From Terriglobus roseus (GTDB lineage: Bacteria > Acidobacteriota > Terriglobia > Terriglobales > Acidobacteriaceae), in the NCBI RefSeq assembly GCF_900102185.1, contig NZ_LT629690.1:3038001-3102000 (forward strand): a stretch of DNA of 64,000 nt, read 5' to 3'. The position numbers were made by a program, and so were the translations under genes. How positions within the stretch are numbered: the stretch's first letter is position 1; each line of letters opens with the position of its first letter. Below the pieces are notes generated by a model. The model was not told the DNA's origin. It saw nothing but the letters and a program-made list of their open reading frames with translations, and did no database searches. Shown here piece after piece: positions 1 through 9,466 of this stretch.

Positions 1-613
1 CTGCCTGCAGAATCTGCGTCTCCGCCATCTTCTGCGTATTCATCTCCAGGCTCGGGTCCGCCTGCACCAGCAGCCCGGTCGTCCGCGCAAACACCTTCGT
101 CTTCGACGTATCAATCTTCGTTGTGAAGATCTGCGAAGGAGGCAGGTCCACCGTTACCGACCGCCCATCCACCTTCACCTGCTCCGGTTTCAACTGCGAC
201 AGATCAACCCCGGCAATCACCTGCCCATGCACCACCAGGATCAGCCGGTCGCCAAACAGCAGGTCCGGCAACACCGTATTTTGGTGCTTACCCTCAACCA
301 CCGTATCCACGGAGTAGCTCACCGTCTCCAGCCGGTTCAGCCGCTGAATCTGATTCACCACATCCGGCGCGCTGGTATTAAACGTCTCGCGACCACCCAG
401 CAGATAACTCGCCACCTTACCGGCAGCATCGTTGTTGCCAACGTGACGCAGCAGCCACACTGCGCCCGCACCACCCAGCACAAAGAAGATCAGCAGCCCC
501 AGCAGAACCGCGCCCACGCGGCTCCTGGGCTTCTCTTTGTATGCAATCCGCTGTTCCCGCGCCACTTGGTACTGGCGCCACCGTTCCTCATCCACTACAG
601 GTTCGTCTGCCAT
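1..613 (-). CDS. DUF4230 domain protein, membrane-anchored (3' end outside window)
   Basis: The frame is open from an ATG at 613 to the window edge, giving 204 residues without a stop, so the C-terminus is missing. After a charged N-terminus of about 37 residues comes one hydrophobic helix (VGAVLLGLLIFFVLGGAGAV, about 39-58), then a soluble domain beginning around residue 75 with the pattern QIQRLNRLETVSYSVD and later LPPSQIFTTKID. This matches DUF4230 as I recall it: an anchored extracytoplasmic domain of unknown function. No partner gene is visible on this side. The upstream 300 bases show no clear promoter. Confidence 0.75.
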   Translation of the reverse strand, partial: MADEPVVDEERWRQYQVAREQRIAYKEKPRSRVGAVLLGLLIFFVLGGAGAVWLLRHVGNNDAAGKVASYLLGGRETFNTSAPDVVNQIQRLNRLETVSYSVDTVVEGKHQNTVLPDLLFGDRLILVVHGQVIAGVDLSQLKPEQVKVDGRSVTVDLPPSQIFTTKIDTSKTKVFARTTGLLVQADPSLEMNTQKMAETQILQA

Positions 614-911
614 AGTTAGTACGATGCGCGGCGCAAAACCGCGCTGCCTCCCTGCACGATAAAAGGACTATAAGAAGACGGCTCATACCGGAAAGCAAAA
701 CAGGGACCCTATCTCCGTACAACTCCCTGACCATTTGCTATAGCCAGTTCTCATTGGGCTATACGAGAATGGATAAGCTCCTCATCAACAAATGAGTGTC
801 AAAGACACCACAGCAAAACGTTCCAGACCTGCCGTATTTGAGACGACTATCTCCCATAAATGAATCCTCGGTAACAAGTTTTCATCATTCCGTATAGATA
901 GCCGTAATCTC

Positions 912-2516
912 ATGAACGTCGGAGCGCATCTGAGCGAGGAAAATTCGCGTATTCGGGCATGGCTTTCCAAAGCGCCGCCCATTCTGCTTTGGTCCTGCAT
1001 CATTGTTCTATTCGTAGGATCGGTAGTCCCGTATGTCCTCTCCGCCTCAACTGCGTTTTGGTGGTGCAGGATACTGCTGACTGCAGAAAGCCTCGCCGCC
1101 GCGTATTTCTGCTTCCGCAGATTCCTCACCTCAGACAACGCTGGACGATGCCTCTGGATGTGCCTCGTCATCGCGGCTTCCATCCGCTCCTGCGCTCTGG
1201 TTCTTGAAGCCGTAGAAGAAAAGATATGGAAGGTCCCTTCTCATTTCACCCATCCGTCCGACCTTCTTTTCTTCGCATGGCTCCTGCCGCTCGTGTTGTT
1301 ACTGAGCGTTCCAACAGAAAGCGAAAAGGATCGTTTTTTCTATTGGGCAAGTGCCATCCAGATTGGATTGTTATTAGTTCTTTTTTCTTATTTCGCCTTT
1401 GGCGGCTTCCGATTCCTCCGGCCACAAACAGAATTGAATTCCGGCAATAAGGCCTTCATCGCCTTCCTGGCAGCCAAGTTCGTCATTGCGATAGCCGCTG
1501 GCTTACGTTGGTGGAGCAAACCACGTTCAGCATCGGTGCGACAGTTCTTTGCGGTGGCATTTATTGCAACATCCGTCTATGCCGTAACCAGTCTGACTTA
1601 CAACCTGATCGCGATTTTTCATCCGCACGCTTCGCTGCATTGGACATGGTTGTTATCTCTTGCGGAACTGACGCTCATCTTTCTCGCCGTGCACCTTCCA
1701 CCCGCCCATCACAACGATTCGCGTTCTTCAACGCAGGATCTACTGGTCTCTGTTTTGGATCACGGTGCGCCCGTTGCTTTGCCTATCGCGGCCGGAGTCA
1801 TGAGCGTACTGATTGCCCCCGCCTACTTCTTCGTTTCGTTAGCGGCTACCAGTATTTCCTTGGGCGTCTTCGCAATCCAGACCATTCGCGTGCAGGTTCG
1901 TTATCGCGAGAGTCAATCGAGCATGGCGGCGCTCCACACGCAGCTTCAAGACCTCGCACTGACTGACCCGCTCACTGGAATCGGAAACCGACGAGGCTAT
2001 GACATCCACCTCGTTCAGGCATGGGAATGGGCAATTCAGTCAACGCGCTCATTCGCCCTGCTCGTGATCGACATCGATCACTTCAAGATATTGAATGACC
2101 TCTTCGGGCACCACGAAGGCGACTTATGCTTGCGCGCTGTGTCGCATGTCCTGGTCTCCGTCTCGCGCAATAAGCGCGACTACATATCAAGATACGGCGG
2201 TGAAGAATTCGCATTCATACTGCATGACGTCGATGCAGACAAAGCCGAAAAAGTAGCGACACGCATCTGCCGCGCCATTGAAGCATTGCAATTCAGAAAT
2301 AAGACACCCATAGGAGATATCGTCACCGTCAGTATCGGTATCGCAGCCTCATGCGATGCCAACTCTCCCACCGAGTTATTCCAACTGGCCGATGCAGCTC
2401 TCTATCAAGCGAAGTCAACCGGAAGAAATCGCGTCTCCAAATCCAAAAGCCGTCTCCAAATCGTCCCGCTCCCAGAAGCCGGACAAGGCGTGAGCTCTGG
2501 TTACCATTTGCATTAA
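912..2516 (+). CDS. Membrane-bound diguanylate cyclase (GGDEF)
   Basis: 534 residues. The first 320 or so form a multi-helix membrane region (about nine hydrophobic segments), followed by a short linker and a C-terminal GGDEF domain from about residue 350. The active-site loop is GGEEF at 429-433, preceded by the DxD-type segment VIDIDHFK, so cyclic-di-GMP synthesis from two GTP is expected. The product-inhibition I-site RxxD, which should lie five residues before GGEEF, reads NKRD (420-423), so its first arginine is lost. The membrane part is not a sensor family I recognise. The ATG at 912 has no good ribosome binding site. The stop overlaps that of the convergent transporter by 3 bases. Confidence 0.9.
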   Translation: MNVGAHLSEENSRIRAWLSKAPPILLWSCIIVLFVGSVVPYVLSASTAFWWCRILLTAESLAAAYFCFRRFLTSDNAGRCLWMCLVIAASIRSCALVLEAVEEKIWKVPSHFTHPSDLLFFAWLLPLVLLLSVPTESEKDRFFYWASAIQIGLLLVLFSYFAFGGFRFLRPQTELNSGNKAFIAFLAAKFVIAIAAGLRWWSKPRSASVRQFFAVAFIATSVYAVTSLTYNLIAIFHPHASLHWTWLLSLAELTLIFLAVHLPPAHHNDSRSSTQDLLVSVLDHGAPVALPIAAGVMSVLIAPAYFFVSLAATSISLGVFAIQTIRVQVRYRESQSSMAALHTQLQDLALTDPLTGIGNRRGYDIHLVQAWEWAIQSTRSFALLVIDIDHFKILNDLFGHHEGDLCLRAVSHVLVSVSRNKRDYISRYGGEEFAFILHDVDADKAEKVATRICRAIEALQFRNKTPIGDIVTVSIGIAASCDANSPTELFQLADAALYQAKSTGRNRVSKSKSRLQIVPLPEAGQGVSSGYHLH

Positions 2517-3724
2517 ACCAACGAAGCCTCAGCCGATTTTCGCTGTCCGCGCCACCACAGCAACATCGCGACGCAAGGCACATACAGCAACACCGGCGCA
2601 AGCCAGATAGCACCTGGATACTGCGGAATCCGCGTCCGCGCCAAAGAATACAAACTGGAAGCCACCACCGGCCCACCCACTGCAATCAGGCTGTTCAGGC
2701 TCGTCAACACCCCCTGCAACTCACCCTGACGAGACTCATCTACACTGCGCGACAACATTGACTGCACCGAAGGCAACGCAATCCCACCCAGGCACAGCAG
2801 CGGAAGAATCGAGAACGCAGCCAGCGTCGTTGAAGCGATGGAGTACAACCCATAACCCACCGTATCCGCCACAATGCCAGCAAGCATGCTGCCTCGTTCT
2901 CCCACCCAACGCTGAAAACGTTCCGGCAGTATCGATTGAAAGATCGCATGCAGCAGTCCGAACACGGCAAACGACACCCCCACTACAAATGGCGTCCATC
3001 CAAACCGGCTGTTGCCATAGATCACCCACAGCACCGATGGCACCTGTCCCACCATGTCCATGGTGCAAAACACATACAGCATGGGCGCAATGCCGTGCAG
3101 ACGAAACACGTTGCGCAACGAAGCAAACGGATTCAACTGCGCCAGCGTGATCCGCTTCGCATCCGTCACCTTCCTTGACTCCGGCAACACAAACACCGCC
3201 AACACCGCGCCCACAATGTTCAAAGCAGCCGCCAGAAAAAACGGTGCACGCAACGAATACATGCCTGCAATGCCGCCCAACACCGGCCCGGCAATGAAGC
3301 CCACACCAAAGCAGGCATTCATCTTGCCGAACGCACCAGAACGTTCTTCTTCCGGCGTAATGTCCGCCAGGTAAGCATTGGCAACGGTAAGGTTCGCACC
3401 GGAAAAACCAGCAAGGATACGCGCCGCATACAGGACCCACAGCGTCGGCGCCAAGCCCATCATCAGGTCGTCAAACGCAGTGCCTAACAGGGATAGAAGC
3501 AGCACCGGCCTGCGTCCAAAACGATCGCTCAACGCACCCAGCACAGGCGAAGCAAAGAACATACTCAACGCATACGCGGACAGCAGGTAGCCATATCCAC
3601 GGGCAGGATCACCCACGCCGTGCATCAGCACACGCAGCAGTTCGGGCAAAGTAGGAAACACAATGCCGATGCCCATGGCATCCAGAACAACAACAAAGAA
3701 GATAAGAAGGCGGGCTCGCGCCAT
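2513..3724 (-). CDS. MFS transporter, TetA/DHA1-like drug exporter
   Basis: 403 residues with about twelve hydrophobic helices. The MFS loop 2-3 signature is clear (GALSDRFGRRPVLLLS), and the first helix (VVVLDAMGIGIVFPTLP) and the motif RILAGFSGANLTVANAY resemble TetA-type tetracycline/H+ antiporters. Drug efflux is therefore likely, but the substrate cannot be read from sequence. The frame extends 19 codons upstream to 3781; the ATG at 3724 is preferred because it directly precedes the first helix and has GTGGAG about ten bases upstream. The gene is convergent with the diguanylate cyclase. Confidence 0.85.
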   Translation of the reverse strand: MARARLLIFFVVVLDAMGIGIVFPTLPELLRVLMHGVGDPARGYGYLLSAYALSMFFASPVLGALSDRFGRRPVLLLSLLGTAFDDLMMGLAPTLWVLYAARILAGFSGANLTVANAYLADITPEEERSGAFGKMNACFGVGFIAGPVLGGIAGMYSLRAPFFLAAALNIVGAVLAVFVLPESRKVTDAKRITLAQLNPFASLRNVFRLHGIAPMLYVFCTMDMVGQVPSVLWVIYGNSRFGWTPFVVGVSFAVFGLLHAIFQSILPERFQRWVGERGSMLAGIVADTVGYGLYSIASTTLAAFSILPLLCLGGIALPSVQSMLSRSVDESRQGELQGVLTSLNSLIAVGGPVVASSLYSLARTRIPQYPGAIWLAPVLLYVPCVAMLLWWRGQRKSAEASLV

Positions 3725-3925
3725 AAAGAAAAACTCCACACTCACTGCAAACAACGTGGTCGCCGCAATCTGCGGCAGCATGCACCATGTACGCGCTTAG
3801 GAACGCGCAGTGCAGTTACTTCACGGTTTGGGTGGAGATCCTCATCGGTGCGTCACAACAATCCGGAAAGCCGGACCAAGTGTGACGATACCACATCATT
3901 TCCGCGCGAACGGGCATTTATGGGC
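3725..3925. other. Intergenic region with no recognised gene
   Basis: This lies between the 5' end of the MFS gene and the terminator of the OmpA-like gene. It must hold the transporter's promoter on the minus strand, but I see no convincing -35/-10 pair. No conserved frame or RNA gene was recognised. Confidence 0.4.
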
Positions 3926-3953
3926 AAAAAAACGGCCCTCCGGGAGGAGGGCC
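3926..3953 (-). terminator. Rho-independent terminator for the OmpA-like gene
   Basis: Perfect 8-bp stem (GGCCCTCC at 3934-3941 with GGAGGGCC at 3946-3953) with a 4-base loop. On the minus strand it is followed by a run of seven T (A7 at 3926-3932). It sits about 225 bases past the stop of the OmpA-like gene, leaving a long 3' untranslated stretch that contains another perfect 8-bp hairpin at 4071-4089 (GCGAAAGG / CCTTTCGC). Confidence 0.8.
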
Positions 3954-4177
3954 AATCTGCCTTGGTTCTCTCTGCTTTGGAGAGGTTGCTTGGCGAGCGA
4001 TTCTTGCAAACCACTCAGCCAATCTTTTGAGCTACCGGATGTCGTTCCGTTCCGGCTGCTGAACTTGTCGGCGAAAGGATCCCTTTCGCAAATCTTTGGT
4101 TGCCTGCTCTGGGTAACTCTGGGCGCCGTATGCGTGGCTGCGTATACGACGCCCGGTTTTCCCCGGAGGAGGGAAAG

Positions 4178-5098
4178 TTACTGAAGCGATCCGCTACCGG
4201 CAGTTCCGGCCACGTTGTTATTCGGAGCACCCGTGGATGAAACTGCGGGGCTATCCATGCTCGCCAGGCTGTTGTGCAGCAGCGTGACACGCACGCCGTT
4301 GGATACAGTCTGCTCACCGTCAGCAGTGGAGGCCTTAGCCTTGCCCATGCCCGAGCGGTAGATGCGATAGATCGGAACCTGCTTCTCCGTTACGAGGTAG
4401 CGAACCACCGAGTCGGCCATTGCGGTCGAGGTCTGAACACCACCGCGGCTGTAACCCTGCACTTCGATGATGTAGCCCTTCTCGCTGGCCAGCTTGTCGG
4501 CCATCTCGTCCAGATCAGCCTTGCCCTTCGGTCCCAGTGCGGTGCGGCCCTTGGCGAATGCCACCGGGGTCGATTCCACAGTCTGGTACTGGTCCAGGTT
4601 CTGAACCGTTCCGTGCAGAGCATCGGTCTTGGTCGAAGCAGTCGTTGCGGTCGTGTTCGCCTGGTCAGCGCGGGTGCCGGCTTCGGTGGCGTGCTGGTCG
4701 GCCAGTGCAGCCGAATCGCTTGCCTTCTTGATGCCTGCGGTAGCGCGAGCGTCTACGTCGCGAATGTCATTAGCGTTCTTCGCCTGAAGCTGATCCAGCT
4801 CGTTCACACGGTCCTTGACCGGATCCATCTGGCGTTTTACCCACTTCTTGCGGGCCAGGGGGTTCATATGACCCCAGAAACCTTCCTTCGACTGCATCTG
4901 CAGAGGCTGGCCGGTTGAGTAACTGGAGTTATCGGCAGCATCCTGCTTAGCTGCAGGAGCAGCCTGGGTTTGAGTAGCAGCTGCCTGTGCCTGGTCGGTC
5001 GAATTCTGCGCGTAAGAAGGCGCAGCAAGAACTCCTGTCAGTAGCAGTGCCGAAACCGACAGGGTCGCAGTCTTCATCAGATCATTCCGCTTCTTCAT
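4178..5098 (-). CDS. OmpA-family C-terminal domain protein, secreted
   Basis: 306 residues. A signal peptide (MKKRNDLMKTATLSVSALLL, cleaved near SYAQ) is followed by a low-complexity Ala/Gln stretch, the basic segment MNPLARKKWVKRQ, and an Ala/Thr-rich coiled-coil-like region (about 115-165). The last 130 residues form an OmpA/MotB-like peptidoglycan-binding domain (VAFAKGRTALGPKGKADLDE, then IIEVQGYSRGG and YRSGMGKAKA). It probably links the outer envelope to peptidoglycan. The ATG at 5098 has AGGAG nine bases upstream; the longer frame from 5185 lacks a site and would bury the signal peptide. Confidence 0.85.
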   Translation of the reverse strand: MKKRNDLMKTATLSVSALLLTGVLAAPSYAQNSTDQAQAAATQTQAAPAAKQDAADNSSYSTGQPLQMQSKEGFWGHMNPLARKKWVKRQMDPVKDRVNELDQLQAKNANDIRDVDARATAGIKKASDSAALADQHATEAGTRADQANTTATTASTKTDALHGTVQNLDQYQTVESTPVAFAKGRTALGPKGKADLDEMADKLASEKGYIIEVQGYSRGGVQTSTAMADSVVRYLVTEKQVPIYRIYRSGMGKAKASTADGEQTVSNGVRVTLLHNSLASMDSPAVSSTGAPNNNVAGTAGSGSLQ

Positions 5099-5495
5099 AG
5101 TGTGTTGCTCCTTCCGGGGGAACGCTGCAGTAATGTCTGCAACGCTGTTACGCCAGATACAAGAGCAGGCAACATGCCAAACCACACCAAATCCGTAACA
5201 CCTTTAATTACTTTGGCTTAAGAAAAGGTGAGTATTAATGTCCGATCAATTCACGGAATTTTCTTCCCTCTCGGAAAGAAGAATCTCACCAAATTCTGCC
5301 CACTGCCATCGCTCCATAAGCAGCACGTTAAAAGTGGTAAATCTCTTGCACACTGCGTATTTACCCCAGAAATTCGCCCATCCTGGGCGCCCCGAAGCTA
5401 CCGATGTCTGATAACTTCCATCCCTAAGCGATTCAGGCGAGTACGAGCTATAGCCTCTGAAAGCACGCAATCAGGCCGGCGTTCCTTCGATGACA
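5099..5495. other. Intergenic region, promoter side of the OmpA-like gene
   Basis: About 400 bases between two minus-strand genes. The AT-rich part at 5195-5240 probably holds the OmpA-like gene's promoter; on the minus strand it contains CTTTTCTTA, which also occurs upstream of the small secreted gene at 49851. A plus-strand frame at 5228-5767 crosses into the GntR gene and has no protein-like composition, so it was not called. Confidence 0.35.
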
Positions 5496-6386
5496 CTAAC
5501 CAAGCGACGCAGCCAGATCCGCAAAGCAATCCTGCGCAATCAATTTGTAGTGCACCTTGTTCCGCGATTTCACCATGCCCAGCGTCACCGAGTCGCAAAA
5601 GGTCAGGTCGCTGTCGCCCAGGCTCGGCACACTCTCGTCGGTTGCCAGCACTTCCTGCAGAACATGCTTCTTCCCGATCGCGGAAGCGAAAAAGCTCTTC
5701 GCAGTCCGAAGCACCCCTTCACTCACCGATACCAGCGAGACGATCGACGGATGCTCCAGCCGGTTGATCCGGTCGATATGCTCCACCGCAGAGGAATACA
5801 CCACGCCAAGCGGCGGGCGCGCCGAAGAGACAAATGGCTTCATCGCCTCCACGTAATGATTCGCAACGAAAACCTGCGCTCCAATGGCAAGTCCCGGCTC
5901 TCTGGCAAACGTGTCATAAGAACAGCCATGCGCAGGCCAGCCTAACTCATCCTGCAACTCCCGCCGGATAATCTCTCGCAACCCGGCCTCCTGCTCCACC
6001 ACCAGCAAATGATCCGGAGGCTCTGCCAGCAACCGTTCGCGCACGCGTAGCCGCAACGCCTGCAGGTCATACCCCATGCGGCGCGCCCGTTGAATGCTGT
6101 AGTTGATCAGATCATCCAGATCCTGCGACCCTGCCGCCGGCCGGACCAGAGCCTTACCCACCACCAGCCGGCTGCCCGGACGCCGTGTGACCCAACCGCG
6201 GCGAACCAGTTCCTGATACGCCTCGCTCACCGTGTTGTGATGAACCTTGCTCAGCCTGCCTAAAGCACGCACGCTCGGCAGCTCATCGCCCGCATGCAAC
6301 TGTCCTGTCGTTATGAGTAAGACAATCTGATCGGCAACTTGCTGTCGTAGTGGCACATCGCTGTCTTTACTCAACACCAGTTGCAT
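5496..6386 (-). CDS. GntR-family transcriptional regulator with an unusual effector domain
   Basis: 296 residues. Residues 1-75 are a typical GntR winged helix (DVPLRQQVADQIVLLITTGQ, LPSVRALGRLSKVHHNTVS, then a wing ending GSRLVVG). The remaining 220 residues do not look like the FadR, HutC/UTRA or aminotransferase (MocR) effector domains; they contain segments such as AIGAQVFVANHYVEAMKPF and VYSSAVEHIDRINRLEH, vaguely like a ligand-binding fold. ATG 6386 is used because the alignable domain begins there; ATG 6404 gives six more residues and neither has a strong binding site. It is divergent from the DUF2339 gene, which it may regulate. Confidence 0.8.
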   Translation of the reverse strand: MQLVLSKDSDVPLRQQVADQIVLLITTGQLHAGDELPSVRALGRLSKVHHNTVSEAYQELVRRGWVTRRPGSRLVVGKALVRPAAGSQDLDDLINYSIQRARRMGYDLQALRLRVRERLLAEPPDHLLVVEQEAGLREIIRRELQDELGWPAHGCSYDTFAREPGLAIGAQVFVANHYVEAMKPFVSSARPPLGVVYSSAVEHIDRINRLEHPSIVSLVSVSEGVLRTAKSFFASAIGKKHVLQEVLATDESVPSLGDSDLTFCDSVTLGMVKSRNKVHYKLIAQDCFADLAASLG

Positions 6387-6511
6387 CGTTCCCTTGTTCC
6401 CCATTCATGGTGCAGTGTGACAGTTCAGGAAAGCGTCACCCGCATAGTAGCTGACACGAAACCCACGCAACTAGTCTCCGACACAGCACAGTTTCAGGTC
6501 GAGGAGTGAAC

Positions 6512-9466
6512 GTGGAATCCTTCGTAGTCATCGTCGCAGCCGCATTCTTGCTGTTCATCGTGATGGTCATCTGGGCAATCTCCCGGATTGCAACTCTTCG
6601 CGGCACTCAGGACAAGGTCCAGCAGTTAGAGAACGAGGTGAACCGCCTCGGTCGCCACCTTGCATCGCTGGAAACTCACATCACACAAACGGCCGCCAAA
6701 GCCTCACCCCGCGAAGAGCCGGCACCCAAACCTTCTCTCTTGACGGAGACGGTCGCACCCATCAGTCCGCCACCACCACCGCGCCGCACAATCACACCAC
6801 CGCTCTCAGCCCCAATAGCACCACAGCGGCCGACACCACCGCCGCCTGTAAGAGTTCCCCAACCGCAACCAGTGCGATTGGAAACGCCCGCCGCAGAGCC
6901 AATCCCCTCCCCAAAGCGCTCCATCTCGCTGGAAGAGCGCCTCGGCCAGAACTGGCTGAACAAACTCGGCATCGTCACCCTCGTCACAGGTCTGGCTCTG
7001 CTGCTCGGCTATCAACTGCGCACACTCGGCCCTCTTGGCAAGAGCATCATGGGCATCCTGCTCTCCGTCGCAATTCTGGCCACCGGCCTTCTGCTCGAAC
7101 GCCGTGAGCGCTACCGCATCTTCGCCCGTGCTGCCATCGGCGGCGGATGGGCCTTGCTGTTCTTCGTTACATTCGCCCTCTTCCATATCCCTGCCATGCA
7201 GGTGTTGCACTCACAGGCAATCGATCTTGTGCTGATGCTCACCGTCGCCACCGCAATGGTTCTCCACTCGCTGCGCTACCGTTCGCAGGTCGTCACCAGC
7301 CTCGCATTCCTGTTAGGTTTCTTCACCGTCGCCATCAGCCATGTCACCGTCTTCAGTCTTGTCGCAGGAGCCATCCTGGCTGCGGGATTAGTCGCTGTCG
7401 CCTTCCGTGAACGCTGGTTTGTCATGGTGCTTGGCGGACTCACTGCTGTCTATCTAACGCACTTCATCTGGCTGCAGCGCGTTTTACCAGATGGCGCACA
7501 ACCCGGCCACACCTTCCCGCAATTCCTTCCCAGCGCAGCTCTGCTGCTCTTCTACTGGCTGTTGTTCCGCGCCTTTTACATCCTCCGCGTTCCCGACAAC
7601 GAACGCGACCGCGCATGCGCAACCATCAATGTCCTGCTCAACTCCGCGGGCCTGCTCACGTTGCTCAAGTACCAGTCCTCACATCCGGAATGGGCTTTCT
7701 ACGGCCTGCTGGCTCTTGGCGCCGCGGAACTCGTCATGGCATTCCTCGCACGTCGCCGTCATCACGACGCGTTCGTCACTCTGTCCTGCATCGGATCGCT
7801 CTTCCTGTTAGCTTCCATTCCCTTCCACTTCGCGGGTGCCAGCTGGCCGCTGGCGTGGCTGCTGGAAGCGGAGATGCTCTTCATCACCGGCCTTGCATTG
7901 CGTGAAACCGTATTCCGCCGTCTGGGTTTGCTGTCGGCCTTCGCTGCCATCGGCCAACTCTTCGTTCAGTGCGCTGCGCCCATCTTTGAAGCGCGACAGT
8001 TAGCTCCAGACGCAAACCACCATGCCGCTCTCGCAATGGTCTTCGGCTGTGCCGCATTCGTCACTTGGTTCAACGCAGAATATGCAGTTCGCCGTTGGCC
8101 CAGCGTCTCTCAACACAACATCGACCGCAACGCACTGCGCGTTCTGAGTTACCTTGCAACACTCTGCGCAGCCGTTGCCCTGTGGATGCCTCTCGCAGGA
8201 GCATGGACAATCCTGTCGTGGCTCGCACTGACTCTGAGCCTTGCGCTCGTGGCAGATCGTCTGCGCTCCGCAGATCTCGCTCAACAATCTGAGTTGCTGG
8301 GTCTGGCCACATTGGCACGCATGGCCATCATCAACTTCGCGCAGTGGAGCCACTTCAGCCACACCACCAACACGCTGATCCTGCTCTCCTCTTCCGCATT
8401 GCTTTACCTGCACATGCGTCGTCGTCAACCATCGCATCTTGTGCAGTTGTCGCAAATCGAAGCGGTCTACGCATGGCCTGCAACCACGCTGCTGGCAACG
8501 TTAGCGTGGTACGCACTTCAGCCTGCTGCCATCGGCATCGCATGGTGCGTGCTGGGAGTCACTCTGCTGGAGCTAGGCCTTGCCACACGCAAAGCCTTCT
8601 TCCGCCAACAGGGATTCGTCTTGCTCACAGCAAGCTTCGTACGCCTGTTCTTCATCAACATCGCTTTGGCTCCCGCGCCACGCGCTTACACCATGCTCCC
8701 ATTGGCTGCCATCTTCGCGTATGTCTACCAGCGCATGTACAGCCGTGAGCAACAAAACCCGACAGACCGCATGGCCGGGGAAGCTCATGCATGGTTCGCC
8801 CTCACAACCGTTGCAACACTGCTCTACGTCACCCTGCGTCCAGAATGGGTCTCTATCGGTGGCGCACTGCTCGCGGTAACGCTGCTTGCACTCGCTCGTA
8901 TGCTTCGTCGTCCACTCTTTACTGCGCAGGCCATAACCATGATCCTGCTCACAGCAGCACGCACATTAGCCTTCAACATCATCTCCGCAGAGCCGTTATC
9001 AGCACACGGAACAGAAGGCCGCATCTTCACCGTAGGAATAACCTGCGCACTCCTGTTCGCTGCACTGCCCATTGCGTTCTCGTTGCGCAAACAGCAAGCA
9101 GAAGCCTCCACAGAACAACCTGCATGGATGCAACCCATGCATCATCCGGAGCAGCTCTTCTTCTTCGCTCCGCTCACCTTGCTCTTCGCGTGGATTCCCA
9201 TGCAACTGCGTGCAGGCATGATCACCGTCGGCTGGAGCACCCTCGGCCTGCTCACCTTCCTGGTCGCGCTTGCTGTGAAAGAGCGCAGCTTCCGGCTCGC
9301 TGGTCTCGGCGTGCTTCTCGTGGGACTGGGCAAGATCGTCGTCATCGACATCTGGAATGCTGCCCCCATGGACCGTTACATCACGCTGATTGTTATGGGC
9401 GCGGCCCTGCTGCTGGTCTCGTTCCTCTACTCCCGCTACCGCGAAACAATTCTGGAGCTGCTATGA
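6512..9466 (+). CDS. DUF2339 family giant polytopic membrane protein
   Basis: 984 residues. An N-terminal helix is followed by a short coiled coil (VQQLENEVNRLGRHLASLE), a proline-rich linker (about 65-130), then the DUF2339 signature SLEERLGQNWLNKLGIVTLV and more than twenty hydrophobic helices to the end. The function is unknown; family members are proposed envelope proteins. Two GTG codons are possible. GTG 6512 is chosen because GAGGAG (6501-6506) is five bases upstream, whereas GTG 6506 overlaps that site. The stop overlaps the ATG of the M48 protease (ATGA), so the two are translationally coupled. Confidence 0.85.
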   Translation: MESFVVIVAAAFLLFIVMVIWAISRIATLRGTQDKVQQLENEVNRLGRHLASLETHITQTAAKASPREEPAPKPSLLTETVAPISPPPPPRRTITPPLSAPIAPQRPTPPPPVRVPQPQPVRLETPAAEPIPSPKRSISLEERLGQNWLNKLGIVTLVTGLALLLGYQLRTLGPLGKSIMGILLSVAILATGLLLERRERYRIFARAAIGGGWALLFFVTFALFHIPAMQVLHSQAIDLVLMLTVATAMVLHSLRYRSQVVTSLAFLLGFFTVAISHVTVFSLVAGAILAAGLVAVAFRERWFVMVLGGLTAVYLTHFIWLQRVLPDGAQPGHTFPQFLPSAALLLFYWLLFRAFYILRVPDNERDRACATINVLLNSAGLLTLLKYQSSHPEWAFYGLLALGAAELVMAFLARRRHHDAFVTLSCIGSLFLLASIPFHFAGASWPLAWLLEAEMLFITGLALRETVFRRLGLLSAFAAIGQLFVQCAAPIFEARQLAPDANHHAALAMVFGCAAFVTWFNAEYAVRRWPSVSQHNIDRNALRVLSYLATLCAAVALWMPLAGAWTILSWLALTLSLALVADRLRSADLAQQSELLGLATLARMAIINFAQWSHFSHTTNTLILLSSSALLYLHMRRRQPSHLVQLSQIEAVYAWPATTLLATLAWYALQPAAIGIAWCVLGVTLLELGLATRKAFFRQQGFVLLTASFVRLFFINIALAPAPRAYTMLPLAAIFAYVYQRMYSREQQNPTDRMAGEAHAWFALTTVATLLYVTLRPEWVSIGGALLAVTLLALARMLRRPLFTAQAITMILLTAARTLAFNIISAEPLSAHGTEGRIFTVGITCALLFAALPIAFSLRKQQAEASTEQPAWMQPMHHPEQLFFFAPLTLLFAWIPMQLRAGMITVGWSTLGLLTFLVALAVKERSFRLAGLGVLLVGLGKIVVIDIWNAAPMDRYITLIVMGAALLLVSFLYSRYRETILELL

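Noticed and set aside
3980-4060. tRNA-Ser-like fragment with GGCTGAGTGG and GGAGAGG on opposite strands
   Set aside because: No acceptor stem, anticodon arm or T loop could be assembled; treated as 3' untranslated sequence.
5228-5767. Plus-strand frame of 179 codons
   Set aside because: It overlaps the GntR gene antisense and has biased composition without domain features.
8791-9462. Long N-terminal extension of the M48 protease frame
   Set aside because: It is a shadow of the DUF2339 gene in another frame; the protease has its own signal peptide starting at 9463.
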